A stretch of DNA of 64,000 nt from Closterium sp. Naga37s-1. Taxonomy: Eukaryota; Streptophyta; Zygnematophyceae; Desmidiales; Closteriaceae. Below, piece by piece: positions 40,158-51,400 of the stretch (position 1 is the first letter of the stretch; the number at the start of each line of letters is the position of its first letter). Location of the stretch: the NCBI GenBank assembly GCA_947471745.1, contig CANJKZ010001029.1, forward strand, positions 43,287 through 107,286, given 5' to 3'. The notes below the pieces were generated by a model. It searched no databases, had not been told where the DNA came from, and saw nothing but the letters and a program-made list of their open reading frames with translations. Both the position numbers and the translations under genes were made by a program.

Positions 40158-42683
40158 GTGATCCAAGCGCATATGCTGCTCGCGCTGCTAGATCACTTCA
40201 ACCATGAGTTTTACTACACGACAGACTGGCAGGTGCGGCCAGGTTCTAACATGTATGGGTAGGTTTGGGCAGGTTTGGCCAGGTACCCGCATGTTCAAGG
40301 GGGTTCAGGTGGGTGAGCAACTGCTTCTAGATCTCTTGAACCACAAGATTCATTACAAGGCAGACTGGCAGGTACTGATAGGTGGGGTCAGGTACAAACA
40401 GGTGCAAGGGAGTGAGCAAGCTGTGAGGTGACTGCGGAGGTGCACTTGTTGCCGCCTCCGCTAGATCTCTTCAACCACGACTTCTAGTCAGCAGACTGGC
40501 AGGTACGGATAGGTATGGACAGGTAAGGGTAGGTGCAGACAGGTACGGGGCAGATATGGGCAGGTACAGGCAGGTTCAACAGGTTCGGACAGGTTTGTCA
40601 GGTTCGGGCAATCTCTGGAGGTGAAAGAGGCCCATTCAGAGTAATTTAAACATGAATTTTAACTGGCAGGTCAGAGCCTTTTTTTTCTTTCTTCCCCTCC
40701 CCTTGCTCTCCCCACACCTTGCATCCCCTCTCCCTTCTTTCGACAAACAGTCATCTCCATTTCTCTCCTCCTTTCCTTCCTCACTCCGCTTCTCTCCCTC
40801 CCCCCCCTCCTCTCCCCTCCCGTTTTTGCCACGTCAGCCCACCATTCACTCCTCCACTGCTGACATCAACAACTTTGCTGCTGACGTCATCTCTCCAGGC
40901 CAGCCAATCAGCGTGGGCTATGGCTCCATGGACACCGCCCAGTTCCTGCTGCTGTACGGCTTCCTGCCGCCCAACAACCCATTTGACCAGTTCGTCCTTT
41001 TCGAAAACGCCACAGTGCTTCTTGACTACTACGAGACAAAATATCTTGCCGAGTGAGCTCTGTCTCTCACACTCACGTCTTCCCAGAGGGACCTGCAGGT
41101 GGGTGCTTTGAGACGTCTCAAAACACTCCTTCATAAACAGACTTCATAAACAGAGGGATCTGCAGGTGGGTGCTACAAGGTTGCCTGGCTGCAGGTGAGT
41201 GGTACCATGTAAGTGTCTGCATGCGGGCATGCCTCCCAGTCGCAGAGTGGCACTGGGCCACTACCGCCCAGTGGGGTGGGCTCTGGCCTTCACACTCACG
41301 TCCTCCCAGCGTGCTTCGTAGTCGAAGAGTGACGTGGAACTCGGGCAGCGCCCGAGTGGGCCCAGTGGGCCCTGGCTACTACGTGCACGTCCTCCCAGCG
41401 TGCTTCGGAGTCAAAGAGTGGCACGTGAGCAGCTCAAGGGGCTCTGCCTCTCACGAGCGCGTTCTTTCAAAGGAATCTGTCTGCACATGGGTGGGTGCCT
41501 CCCGCTTGCACTGTGACGCTGGCCCACTGTAGCATATTGGGCCCTGATTCACTGAGAGAGGGACGCACTGATTCGTGAGGCTCGTATAATTTGTTTTTAA
41601 GATTTATCTGCCCCCTTGGGATTGTGTGCAGGCCATGTGCAACGACAGCGAGGGGGAGGAGGGAGAGAGCAACGCTCTTGTGGCCATCAAACAACCGCCA
41701 TCCTTCCAGGTACACGTGGCTCGCCACAAGTGAGTGTTGACACGTCTCAAACGTAAAGCTGCCAGTAATTAAGCCATCCACCATGCAAGACAACTTTTGA
41801 GGCGCCTCAAAAGTAAGCCATCTACCATGCAAGACACTTTTCACACTTCTTTTTGTACGCTGCTCCCCCTTGCCTCATTCTCCTCCATGTTCCCCTCTTT
41901 CCATGCATTTTGTGGGCCTCTCACATATGTCACTTGAATGTTCTCAGATCGCTCAAAGATGTGTTATATCAGTCAAGACAAACCCAACAAACAATTGCTT
42001 TCTCCATTTCCTTCTCCTTACGTTCTTGCATCTCGTCTCTCGTCTCTCTCCCGCTCTTATCTCCCCACTGCAGAGAGGCGTGCTAGAAGAGACAAGGGAT
42101 GCCGCCCAGGTGCTGCCGGTGCTGTCCAGGCAGCGCAGCGAGGAGATATCGTCAGCGCTGACGAGGCGACAGCTGTCGGAAGACAAGTGGTGGACAGCTG
42201 TCAGTCGCGTGGTGCAGGGTGAGTGTGCCGGGGTGTGTGTAAGGGGGGGGGGAGGGGAGTGTGTGTGTTAGGGGTTGAATCTTGGTGGGGAGAGTGTGTG
42301 GAGGAGAGTGTGGAGGTGAGTGTGTAGAGGTGAGTGTGTGGAGGTGAGTGTGTGGAGGTGAGTGTGTGGAGGTGAGTGTGTGGAGGTGAGTGTGTGGAGG
42401 TGAGTGTGATGTACAGTGTGACGTTTTCTTTTTCTCCTGTGCCGCCCAGGGCTAGCCCTCATGGCAAAGCAGGTGCAGGCGAAGCTAGAGGCAAACTGCA
42501 ACACCTCTTCACGACTTGACATGCCCTTCTCTGCCCTTATTTGCAACACCTCTTCACGACTTGACCATGTGCCCTGTGCCGCCCAGGGCTAGCCCTCATG
42601 GCGAAGCAGGTGCAGGCGGAGCTCGAGGCGGACGGCAGTCTGCAGGACTCCGCCAGCTCAGCAGGGGCGGCGGCGGGTGGCAG
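40158..42683 (+). CDS. SET-domain methyltransferase, 3' exons, copy d (unit 2)
   Basis: Like copy a, this one has both SET exons: LLDHFNHE..DWQVRP ending at 40242 with donor GTTCTA, and GQPISVGYG..NPFDQF from 40899. Downstream exons: AMCNDSEG (from 41632), KWWTAVSRVVQ (42074-42218) and LALMAKQVQAELEAD (to 42683). The joined reading gives the NH and GYG core of a Rubisco-LSMT/SETD3-like SET domain. No N-terminal exons are evident upstream, where U6 lies 520 bp away. The donor minisatellite in the fourth intron has one unit more than in the other copies. Confidence 0.6.
42289..42411 (+). repeat. 14-bp splice-donor minisatellite, copy d
   Basis: Same gagtgtgtggaggt array as 11458-11570 with one extra unit. 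Each repeat carries AGGTGAGT. Confidence 0.85.
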
Positions 42684-43049
42684 GTGGGTGCAGCTGGCAG
42701 CAACGGGGGAGGAGATGGCGGGCGGCACAGTTGTGTGACCGGGAGGGAGTGACTGCTGCACTGTGTGTGCATGGGGGCAGAGGGGTGAGAGTCCAGCCGA
42801 GCTGGTGCTGCATTCTCTACACTGTGGTGTGGGATGGGTCCCCTGTGGTGGCTTTGTCTCCCTGCTCCACTCAGCCTGGTGGTGGCAGGTGGGTGCGCCA
42901 TGTAGCTACTGGGGAGGAGATGGCGGGAGGGAAGGTGATGTGACTGGGAGGGAGGGACTGCTGCACTGTGCATGGGGATAGAGTGGTGTGAGTTGAGTTG
43001 GGGAAACTGATGGACTGCCACGAGTGGCGCCTGTCGCGCACACGTCACC

Positions 43050-43877
43050 CAGGGCTGACGTTTCATTTTAAGCCTCCCTGATTCAGGGGAAAATTTCCCC
43101 CCTCTATTATGGGTGCATATATTCCACAGGTAGGCTACTCTGATTGCTCAGTGTTGAAAAGTAGTTAACTCTGATTGCTCAGGGTCGAGAATTGAACATC
43201 AATGTAGTAACGCGCACTGTGTTTAACGGGGAAAAAGGTTTCGCTCCGCATGATCCCAACACAACGCGACATCATTTCATGCACACCTTGTGGGCGTTAC
43301 TTTCTCACCCTTAACTTTCTCTGAATGGTATTTCTCCACACGTTTTAGCGCGGGGAAGAAACGAGCAATTTCGGTCCACCAAACAGTTCGGTACCATAGA
43401 TGTGCCAAGATTTCCTATTCGCTGATTACCCGCAATTCGCCAACATCATTGTGCGAAACGCAAAAAATGTGTTGGTAACTTCACGCACACGCAATTGCGA
43501 CAATACAACTGACATCGTCGAATTCTGTGAAACTAACATACGTAGAGTGTATTCACCTGTCAGACATGTTGCCGCGCGCTGCTCACGCTCTGGCTGTACT
43601 GCGACCAGTCCGAAGGCGGGGTTATTGGAAGGAAATTTCCGAGAAACTTCGTTCCGATAAGGTCAAATTCAGAGTCCACATAACGCGTACTCTACTTTGA
43701 CAGAGTCAGTAAGAACACTACTCTGAGCCTAGATACAATATTTCAGGGTTCGCTAAAGCACTATTCTGAATGGATCAGTGTTCACAAGTCAGAAATTCTG
43801 AAATTGCAGGGACCACCAGGTGAGAAGCCTGTAATCACCCTGAAATCAGGGTAATTACCCTGATAAAATCAGCCCTG
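43050..43877. mobile_element. Non-autonomous hAT-type element, copy d
   Basis: Ends CAGGGCTGA / TCAGCCCTG, flanked by ACGTCACC at 43042-43049 and 43878-43885. Same insertion as in unit 1, so it predates the 17-kb duplication. Confidence 0.85.
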
Positions 43878-44191
43878 ACGTCACCTCTTTTTTTCGAGAT
43901 TGGCGCAAATTTGGACAATCAAAACACGAGCTTTTGAAAACCAGCTTCATACAGTATGATTCCAGAACTCAATAAAACCATTTACAACCCATCTCCCGAC
44001 TTCCAATCAACTTGTCTACACATCAAACAATAGGTTTTTTCTTTCTCTTACCCTCTACCCAAAGTTCATCTCATCTACCGTAAAGTTACTCTCTACCTGA
44101 AGTTCGAACTGAGAGAAGTTAAGAAAGTAGATGATGTCTGCACCACAGAAGATGGAAGGCACCTATGATCACTACCGGTACCCTGCCAGCT

Positions 44192-44335
44192 GCAGGCTTG
44201 CTCGAAGAATCTACTGCAGGCTTGCTCGAAGAATCTACTGCAGGCTTGCTCGAAGAATCTACTGCAGGCTTGCTCGAAGAATCTACTGCATGCTTGCTCG
44301 AAGAATCTACTGCATGCTTGCTCGAAGAATCTACT
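44192..44335. repeat. 24-bp minisatellite, copy d
   Basis: Six units, but with four caggc and two catgc variants, unlike the unit 1 arrays. Internal turnover without change in copy number. Confidence 0.9.
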
Positions 44336-45720
44336 GCATAGCGGATTTCAGCGTGGCTGTGCGGAGTCATAGGTTCCATGGGCTGTGGGCTGTGCAGAAC
44401 AGGAACTACGGTACCGTAAATCACGAGCTTCTAAAAATCAGCACTTTATTAATACATTAACACATCCACCTCCAACACCACAACAGCACGTCTACACTTC
44501 AAAGATAATAACAGGCATAAAACTTCTCATACTGTCCTACGACTGTAGGGTTCAAATCAAGCAGCTGCTGCAGCATTGAGCAGAGCATTGTTGGCATCCT
44601 GGCTCGCTTCCCACAGGAACCACCCTCCATAGCAGGGCCTATGTTTGGTTTTTGGCTACTCACGATTAGCAGTGTAGCCCTTTTCAAAACCCTTCTGATC
44701 AGTGTGTAATTTTTCGTTACACTGATACATCAGTGTAACATTGAGTTTCGAAAAAAATACCCCAGAGCATCAGTGTAGTATATTTGTGTAACCTTTGTCA
44801 GAGGTCCACTGAAGATCCCCGATTGATCCTAGGGAGGGGTTACATGCTCGTTGTCCTGGGGGGTGTTATGTGATGCTATCATTTGCATTCACGTCTGTCT
44901 GCCTCCCATCATATGTTCGTGTGTTGCATGCGTGGTGTGAGCGTGTGCAAGAATTTGTGTTTGGTGTTGTTTGGATTTTCTGAGTGTGTGTGAGTGTTAT
45001 TTGCCTTGAGCAGATATCTGAAGTGACTCCTCTGCTTGAGAGCTTTCCGACGAACCAAGAATCGCCGCGATCGGAGCAAGAACGAGAAAGATATGATCGT
45101 TCGAAGTTTTGATTGAGATGCGGCGACTATGGGAATTTGCTGGTTGACTCAATATGGGGTACAGACTTTTGGGGGTTGGGAAATTCGTCACCATCACTGT
45201 AGATGATGCCAAGTGGTTGGGAGAAGCCAAACCAGGTTGGCAATTGTGGCCAAGTTGGGTGAGGTGGATGGCATGAGTTGGGAAAGTGACAAATTTCAAA
45301 GTTGGGGTGCCTATAGAGAGGGGAAATGTGTGGTATGGGGTTTCCTTGGTTGGGGACTCCCTTGGGACCTTCTCTCTCGTCCTCCTCATCCTCTCCTACC
45401 TGGTTCAATTGCTACTCCAACTTTCTTGTGTGAACTTGTGAGATAATTGTGATTGAGTTACGTTTTCTATGGCAGCATACCCCCTAGTGCGCCGAAGTTC
45501 ATAACTCGAGTTATACTCCATATTTTGATACTATTCACAGTGGGAAAGATAGCCACGGTCAAGGGCTACAACATACTCGAGTTTAAAAGAATTCTAAATG
45601 TGCGTTAATCGTCGACGGCATTTCTTGTGACGACGACTTTTCTGTCCAGAATTGTAGTTGACGATTTTGAGATATTTCAGCCCCTAATCTTCATTGACTC
45701 CATCCTTAGTCTCTAACAAG

Positions 45721-45732
45721 TGGTATCAGAGC
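45721..45732 (+). promoter_or_regulatory. Primer-binding site of plus-strand remnant, copy d
   Basis: TGGTATCAGAGC after CTCTAACAAG, duplicate of 14876-14887. Confidence 0.6.
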
Positions 45733-45771
45733 TGATTAAGGACTTTGTGGAGAGTCTACTGAAGTGTGAAG

Positions 45772-48065
45772 TGTGAAAAAATGAGAATGGTTGACTAGGA
45801 AAATGAGTTGGGTACAAATATGAAACCCTAGGAAACTGTACCCCATAGTGTCTACCCCACTACAGCCTACACATGCTATGTGATTAATCTTTGACACACC
45901 CCCATAGGCAAAGTGGGGGAGAACAAGGGGTCACAAGACCAGTCAATCAAAGCAAGCTCAGGGTGGATCACAACGTCACCACACATTCCGAGCACAGGTT
46001 CAAAGGCCACAAAGCCAGTTCACATGCAGGATTATATATACAAGGTAAACAAGCATGTACAGGTATATATATAGATCACAGTACAAGTAAAGTCAAGAGG
46101 TAAGCAAGTGGGGCCAAGTAGGCACAAGACCTAGCATAGTACAGAAGTGCTGATGATCACAAGGCTGAAGTGCCTTGGTGAAGATATCAGCAGTGTTGGC
46201 CTGAGAGGCCACGTAAGCAAGGCGTAGCTGACCACGCTGCTGCAGCTCACGAGCAAGGAAGTAGCGAAGAGCAATGTGCTTCGTTCTGTGCTCCAGTCTG
46301 TGCTCCCGACACAAGGCCAGCATGGCCTTGTTGTCTACGTACAGAACAGGAGGAGAACGAGGCGGCTCTCCCAGGTCAGTCAGCAGGTAGGTGAGCCAGC
46401 GTAACTCCTGTGCAGCCATGGCCCCTGCGTAGATCTCAGCCTCACAGCTGGAGCTGAGAACAGAAGACGAGCGGGTAGACCGCCACGAAACAGAACCGGA
46501 ACCAAGGCTGAAGGTGTAACCCTGTGACGACCGCTGAGTAGCCAGGTCTTCAACCCAAGACGCGTCTGCGTGACCAGTGAGGACCACTGGACTCCGCCCT
46601 CCAAGCACGAGCCCCATGCCCGACGTACTGCACAAGTAGCGCAACACCCTCTTCGTGGCCGCCATGTGCTCTGGTCGGTGTCTGCCAGGAGCAACATAGT
46701 GTGCCAAGATGCTAAGAGGGTATGCCAGGTCAGGTCGAGTGCAGGTCATCAGGTACATGAGGCAGCCAACAAGCTCTGGGTACGGGCCACTCGGCTCTAC
46801 GGACTCATCCGAAGGCAGAGCTGAGAGCGAGTGGCGAGTAGACAGAGGAGTGGCCTGAGGCGAGGAGTACGTGAAGTCGAAGCGCTGAAGGACCTGCTGC
46901 ACCATGTGTGACTGAGTCAGGGTAATGGTGCGCCGTGCTCTGTCCCGGGTGATCTGCAAGCCAAGATAGCTGCGCAGTTCACCCAGGTCTGTGCACGTGT
47001 GTCTCTTCTGCAGCTCGGACTTCACGTGGGCGAGTCCAGCAGTGTCAGCCGTAGCAAACACCAAGTCGTCGACGTACACGAGGATGTAGAACGGCGGCAG
47101 CAAAGTGTCGGTGCGAAGAAACAGCGACGGGTCAGCGGTAGAAGGAGCAAACCCAAGAGCCGCAAGAGTAGTCCTCAGTGTGTCGTGCCACTCACGGGGC
47201 GCCTGGCGGAGACCGTAGACTGGCCGCCGGAGGCTCCACTGGGTACCAAGAGGAAACGACCGAGTGAAGCCAGGTGGGCGGCGCAGCCAGATCTCCTCGT
47301 GCAGGCTGCCCTGTAGGAAAGCAGTGCTGAAGTCAAGAGAGTGAAGCTCGTAGTCACGCTGAGCAGCGACGTGCAGCAGAACCCGAAGAGTGGTCATCTT
47401 TGGGGTCGGGGAGAAGGTCTGAAAGTAGTCAACTCCCTGCCGCTGACTGAAGCCTCGAGCCACGTAACGCGCCTTGAAGACAGGCGGAGAACCCGGCGGC
47501 CGCTTTACCCTGAAAATCCACATGCCACTGACGATGTTCGTCCCAGGTGGGGGAACCTCGTCGACGTAGGTGCCTGTGGACTTCCAGGAAGCCATCTCTG
47601 CGTCCATGGCTGACTGCCACTGAGAGGAGTAAGGACCCTCTATCGCCTCTGCGTAAGAGCGCGGGGTCGGGATGTCTGGTGCATCCGGGTCTCCCTCAGG
47701 GGCAAGCAGCATGGACACGAGATGAGGTCAAGCAGTAGCAAAACACTGGAACTCCTCCTGCCTGTCCTCAAGGACGTCCGTGCTAAGAGCACACTCACCC
47801 CCGACGGACGGAGGACAGACAGACTCAGACTCAGCAACAAGACTAGCGGCGTAGTCTAGACGACAGTGAGCAGCGAAGTCGACAAGCTCGGCAACTAAGG
47901 CAGACGCAGCAGTGGACTCAAAGGAAGGGTCAGTGACAACAGTGGCTAGGAAACGCGTGACAGTAGGACTGGCAGCACGAAGGGAGTCAGACTCTGGGTC
48001 AGCAAGAGCAGGAAGAGAGGACTCTGGAGGAGACGGCAAAGGGACACGCTGCGGCGCAGTGGAAG
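45772..48065 (-). mobile_element. Family B copia, 3' half, unit 2, left part (split by family C)
   Basis: 3' LTR 45772-45896, polypurine hairpin, RNase H and RT coding (46093-47718), then the spacer up to the family C insertion at 48066. It resumes at 55619/55624 to 55975. Unlike unit 1, RT and RNase H form one open 541-residue frame with no frameshifts. The TGA stop at 47728-47730 is shared with unit 1, so that lesion is older than the duplication. Confidence 0.9.
46093..47718 (-). pseudogene. Family B reverse transcriptase-RNase H frame, unit 2
   Basis: The 541 residues from MSMLLAPEGD contain the complete RT (LDFSTAFLQG, YVDDLVF) and RNase H (HADASW, CEAEIYAG, VDNKAM, IFTKALQPC). Upstream a TGA replaces the Ser of the family C sequence SPHLVS. 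The remaining 5' part of the polyprotein is missing. I treat it as a pseudogene. An internal start at the first Met is possible but unsupported. Confidence 0.85.
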
Positions 48066-48200
48066 TAAGAAGAATGAAGAACGAGGATGATGAACTATGA
48101 ATGAGGTGAGTACATATAGAAAACCCTAATTGGGTTGTACCCCCTATGGGATGCCCCACTATAGCCTACACAACAGCATAAGCTATATAATGTTCTGACA
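48066..48200 (-). repeat. Family C 3' LTR (135 bp)
   Basis: On the minus strand it starts TGTCAGAACATTATATAG directly after the purine-rich end of the internal region and ends TTCTTCTTA. The ends are TG...TA, not TG...CA. It is identical to 55484-55618. Confidence 0.95.
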
Positions 48201-48405
48201 CACCCCCATAGGCAAAGTGGGGGAGAACAAGGGGTCACAAGACCAGTCAAGCAAAGCAGAGCAAGCTCAGGGTGGATCACAACGTCACCACACAGTCCGA
48301 GCACAACGACAAGGCCACAAGGCCAGTTCACATGCAGGAGTACACATATATATATAGAGCTAGACAAGCAAGAGCAGGTATATATATGTGACAGTACAAG
48401 TAAGG

Positions 48406-51400
48406 TCAAGAGGAGAGCAAGTGAGGCAAGACAGGTACAAGACCCAGCTGAGTGCAGAAGCGCTGATGGTCACAAGGCGCAAGTGCCTTGGTGAACACAT
48501 CAGCAGTGTTGGCCTGAGAGGCCACGTACGCAAGTCGCAACTGACCACGCTGCTGCAGCTCACGAGCAAGAAAGTAACGGAGAGCAATGTGCTTCGTTCT
48601 GTGCTCCAAGCGCTGCTCTCGACACAAGGCCAGCATGGCCTTGTTGTCTACGTACAGCACTGGAGGAGAACGAGGCGGCTCTCCAAGGTCAGTCAGCAGG
48701 TAGGTGAGCCAGCGAAGCTCCTGTGCAGCCATGGCCCCGGCGTAGATCTCAGCCTCACAACTGGAGCCGAGAACAGAGGACGAGCGAGTAGCTCGCCACG
48801 AGACAGAGCCGGAACCAAGACTGAAGGTGTAACCCTGCGACGACCGCTGCGTAGCCTGGTCGTCAGCCCAAGAAGCGTCCGCGTGCCCAGTGAGGACCAC
48901 TGGACTCCGCCCTCCAAGCACTAGTCCCATGCCCGACGTACTGCACAAGTATCGCAACACCCTCTTCGCTGCAGCCATGTGCTCTGGTCGGTGTCTCCCA
49001 GGAGCAACATAGCGTGCAAGAATGCTAAGAGGGTATGCAAGGTCAGGTCGTGTGCAGGTCATCAGGTACATGAGGCAGCCAACAAGCTCTGGATACGGGC
49101 CACTCGACTCTACTGACTCATCCGAAGGCAGAGCTGAGAGTGAGTGGCGAGTAGGCAGAGGAGTGGCCTGAGGCGAGGAGTACGTGAAGCCGAAGCGCTG
49201 AAGGACCTGCTGCACCATGTGTGACTGAGTCAGGGTAATGGTGCGGCGTGCTCTGTCCCGGGTGATCTGCAAGCCAAGGTAGCTGCGCAGTTCACCCAGG
49301 TCTGTGCACGTGTGTCTCTTCTGCAGCTCGGACTTCACGTGGGCGAGTCCAGCAGTGTCAGCTGTGGCAAAGACCAAGTCGTCGACGTACACGAGGATGT
49401 AGAACGGCGGCAGAGAGGTGTCGGTGCGTAGAAACAGCGACGGGTCGGCAGTAGAAGGAGCAAACCCAAGAGCCGCAAGCGTAGTCCTCAGTGTGTCGTG
49501 CCACTCACGTGGCGCCTGGCGGAGACCGTAGACTGGACGCCGGAGACTCCACTGGGTACCAGGAGGGAAAGACCCAGTGAAGCCAAGTGGGCGGCGCAGC
49601 CAGATCTCCTCGTGCAGGCTGCCCTGCAAGAAAGCAGTGCTGAAGTCGAGAGAGTGCAGCTCGTAGTCACGGTGAGCAGCAACGTGTAGCAGCACCCGAA
49701 GAGTGGTCATCTTCGGGGTGGGGGAGAAGGTCTGAAAGTAGTCAACTCCCTGTCGCTGACTGAAGCCACGAGCCACGTAACGTGCCTTGAAGACAGGCGG
49801 AGAACCCGGCGGCCGCTTCACCCTGAAGATCCACATGCCACTGACGATGTTCGCCCCAAGAGGGGGGACAGCGTCAACGTAGGTGCCTGTGGACTTCCAG
49901 GAAGCCATCTCTGCATCCATAGCTGCCTGCCACTGAGAGGAGTAGGGACCCTCTATCGCCTCCGCGTAAGAGCGCGGAGTCGGGATGTCAAGTGCATCCG
50001 GGTCTCCCTCAGGGGTAAGCAGTACGGACACGAGATGAGGTGAAGCAGCTGCCAGACACTGGAACTCCTCCTGCCTGTCCTCAAGGACGTCCGTGCCAAG
50101 GGCACACTCACCCCCGACTGACGGAGGACAGGCAGACCCAGACTCAGCGACAAGACTAGCAGCGTAGTCTAGGCGACAGCGAGCAGCAAAGTCGACGAGC
50201 TCAGTAACTAGGGCAGACGCAGCAGTAGACTCGAAGGAAGGGTCAGTGACGACAGTAGCAAGGAGACGCGTGACAGTAGGACTGGCAGCACGAAGAGAGT
50301 CCGACGCAGGGTCGGGAAGAGCAGGAAGAGAGGACTCAGGAGGAGAAGGCAAAGGGGCACGCAGAGGAGCAGTAGACGGACGCAGAGACATCCTGTGCGT
50401 GCCAGGGACAGGAGGAGGACGCTGACGCAAACCACGACCACTAGTGCGAGCAGCACGGACAGGCGACGCAGGGCGAGACGCAGGCTCACGACGCTCAGTA
50501 AGACCTCCAGTAGGACCAGTGTAGGGAGAAGGAGCGGGCAAAGGGGAGGTAGGCTGTAGCAGTGACCGCGACGGGACAGGCTGTGGACCCTCCAAGAGAG
50601 GAGGAGGACCAGGAGAGGGCGGAAGACCAAGAACCTGCTGCAGGAGTGGAACGAAGTACGGTCGAGGCCGCGTAGCTACGCCAGAAACAGCAGGGACAGC
50701 ACCAGTACCCCCAGCAGGAGCACCCGCTCCAGCAGCACCTCCAGTAGCTCCAGAACCTCGAGCAACACCAGGAGCACCCCCAGCAGGACCGCCAGTGGTA
50801 GTCTCAGCGCCAACACCCTCAGCAGCACCAGCTCCAGTCGAACCCGCAGGCCCAGCAGCTCCAGTACTCCCAGTACGAGCACCTCCGGGACCCGCAACAG
50901 CAGCATCCTCAGTAGCCGACGAACCTCCAGCACCAGCAGCACGGCTCCAGCGCCGGGCAAACCACTCGCGCAGCTCCTGTGGAGAGAGTGGCTCCCGGCG
51001 AGACAAAGCACGCGTAGAAACTCGAGGCGGAGGACCTCCAGGCGCAGCACTCCCAGGTCCAGCACCCCCAGGCAAAGCACCCCCAGGCGTAGCACCCCCA
51101 CACTCAGCACCCCCAGGCTCAGCACCCCCAGGCTCAGCACCCCCAGGCTCAGCACCCCCAGGCTCAGCACCCCCAGACTCAGCACCCCCAGACTCAGCAC
51201 CCCCAGGCTCAGCACCCCCAGGCCCAGCACCCCCAGGCCCAGCACCCCCAGGCTCAGCACCCCCAGCAGCACCAGAGTCACCAGTGACCTCGACAGGCTC
51301 GACTGCGTCTACCTGGGACACACCTGAAGGGGCAGGACCCTGAGGGGGGAGGGGGTCTACCGGGGGGGGACCTGGTACAAGGAAGAGCGGGGGCGGGGGG

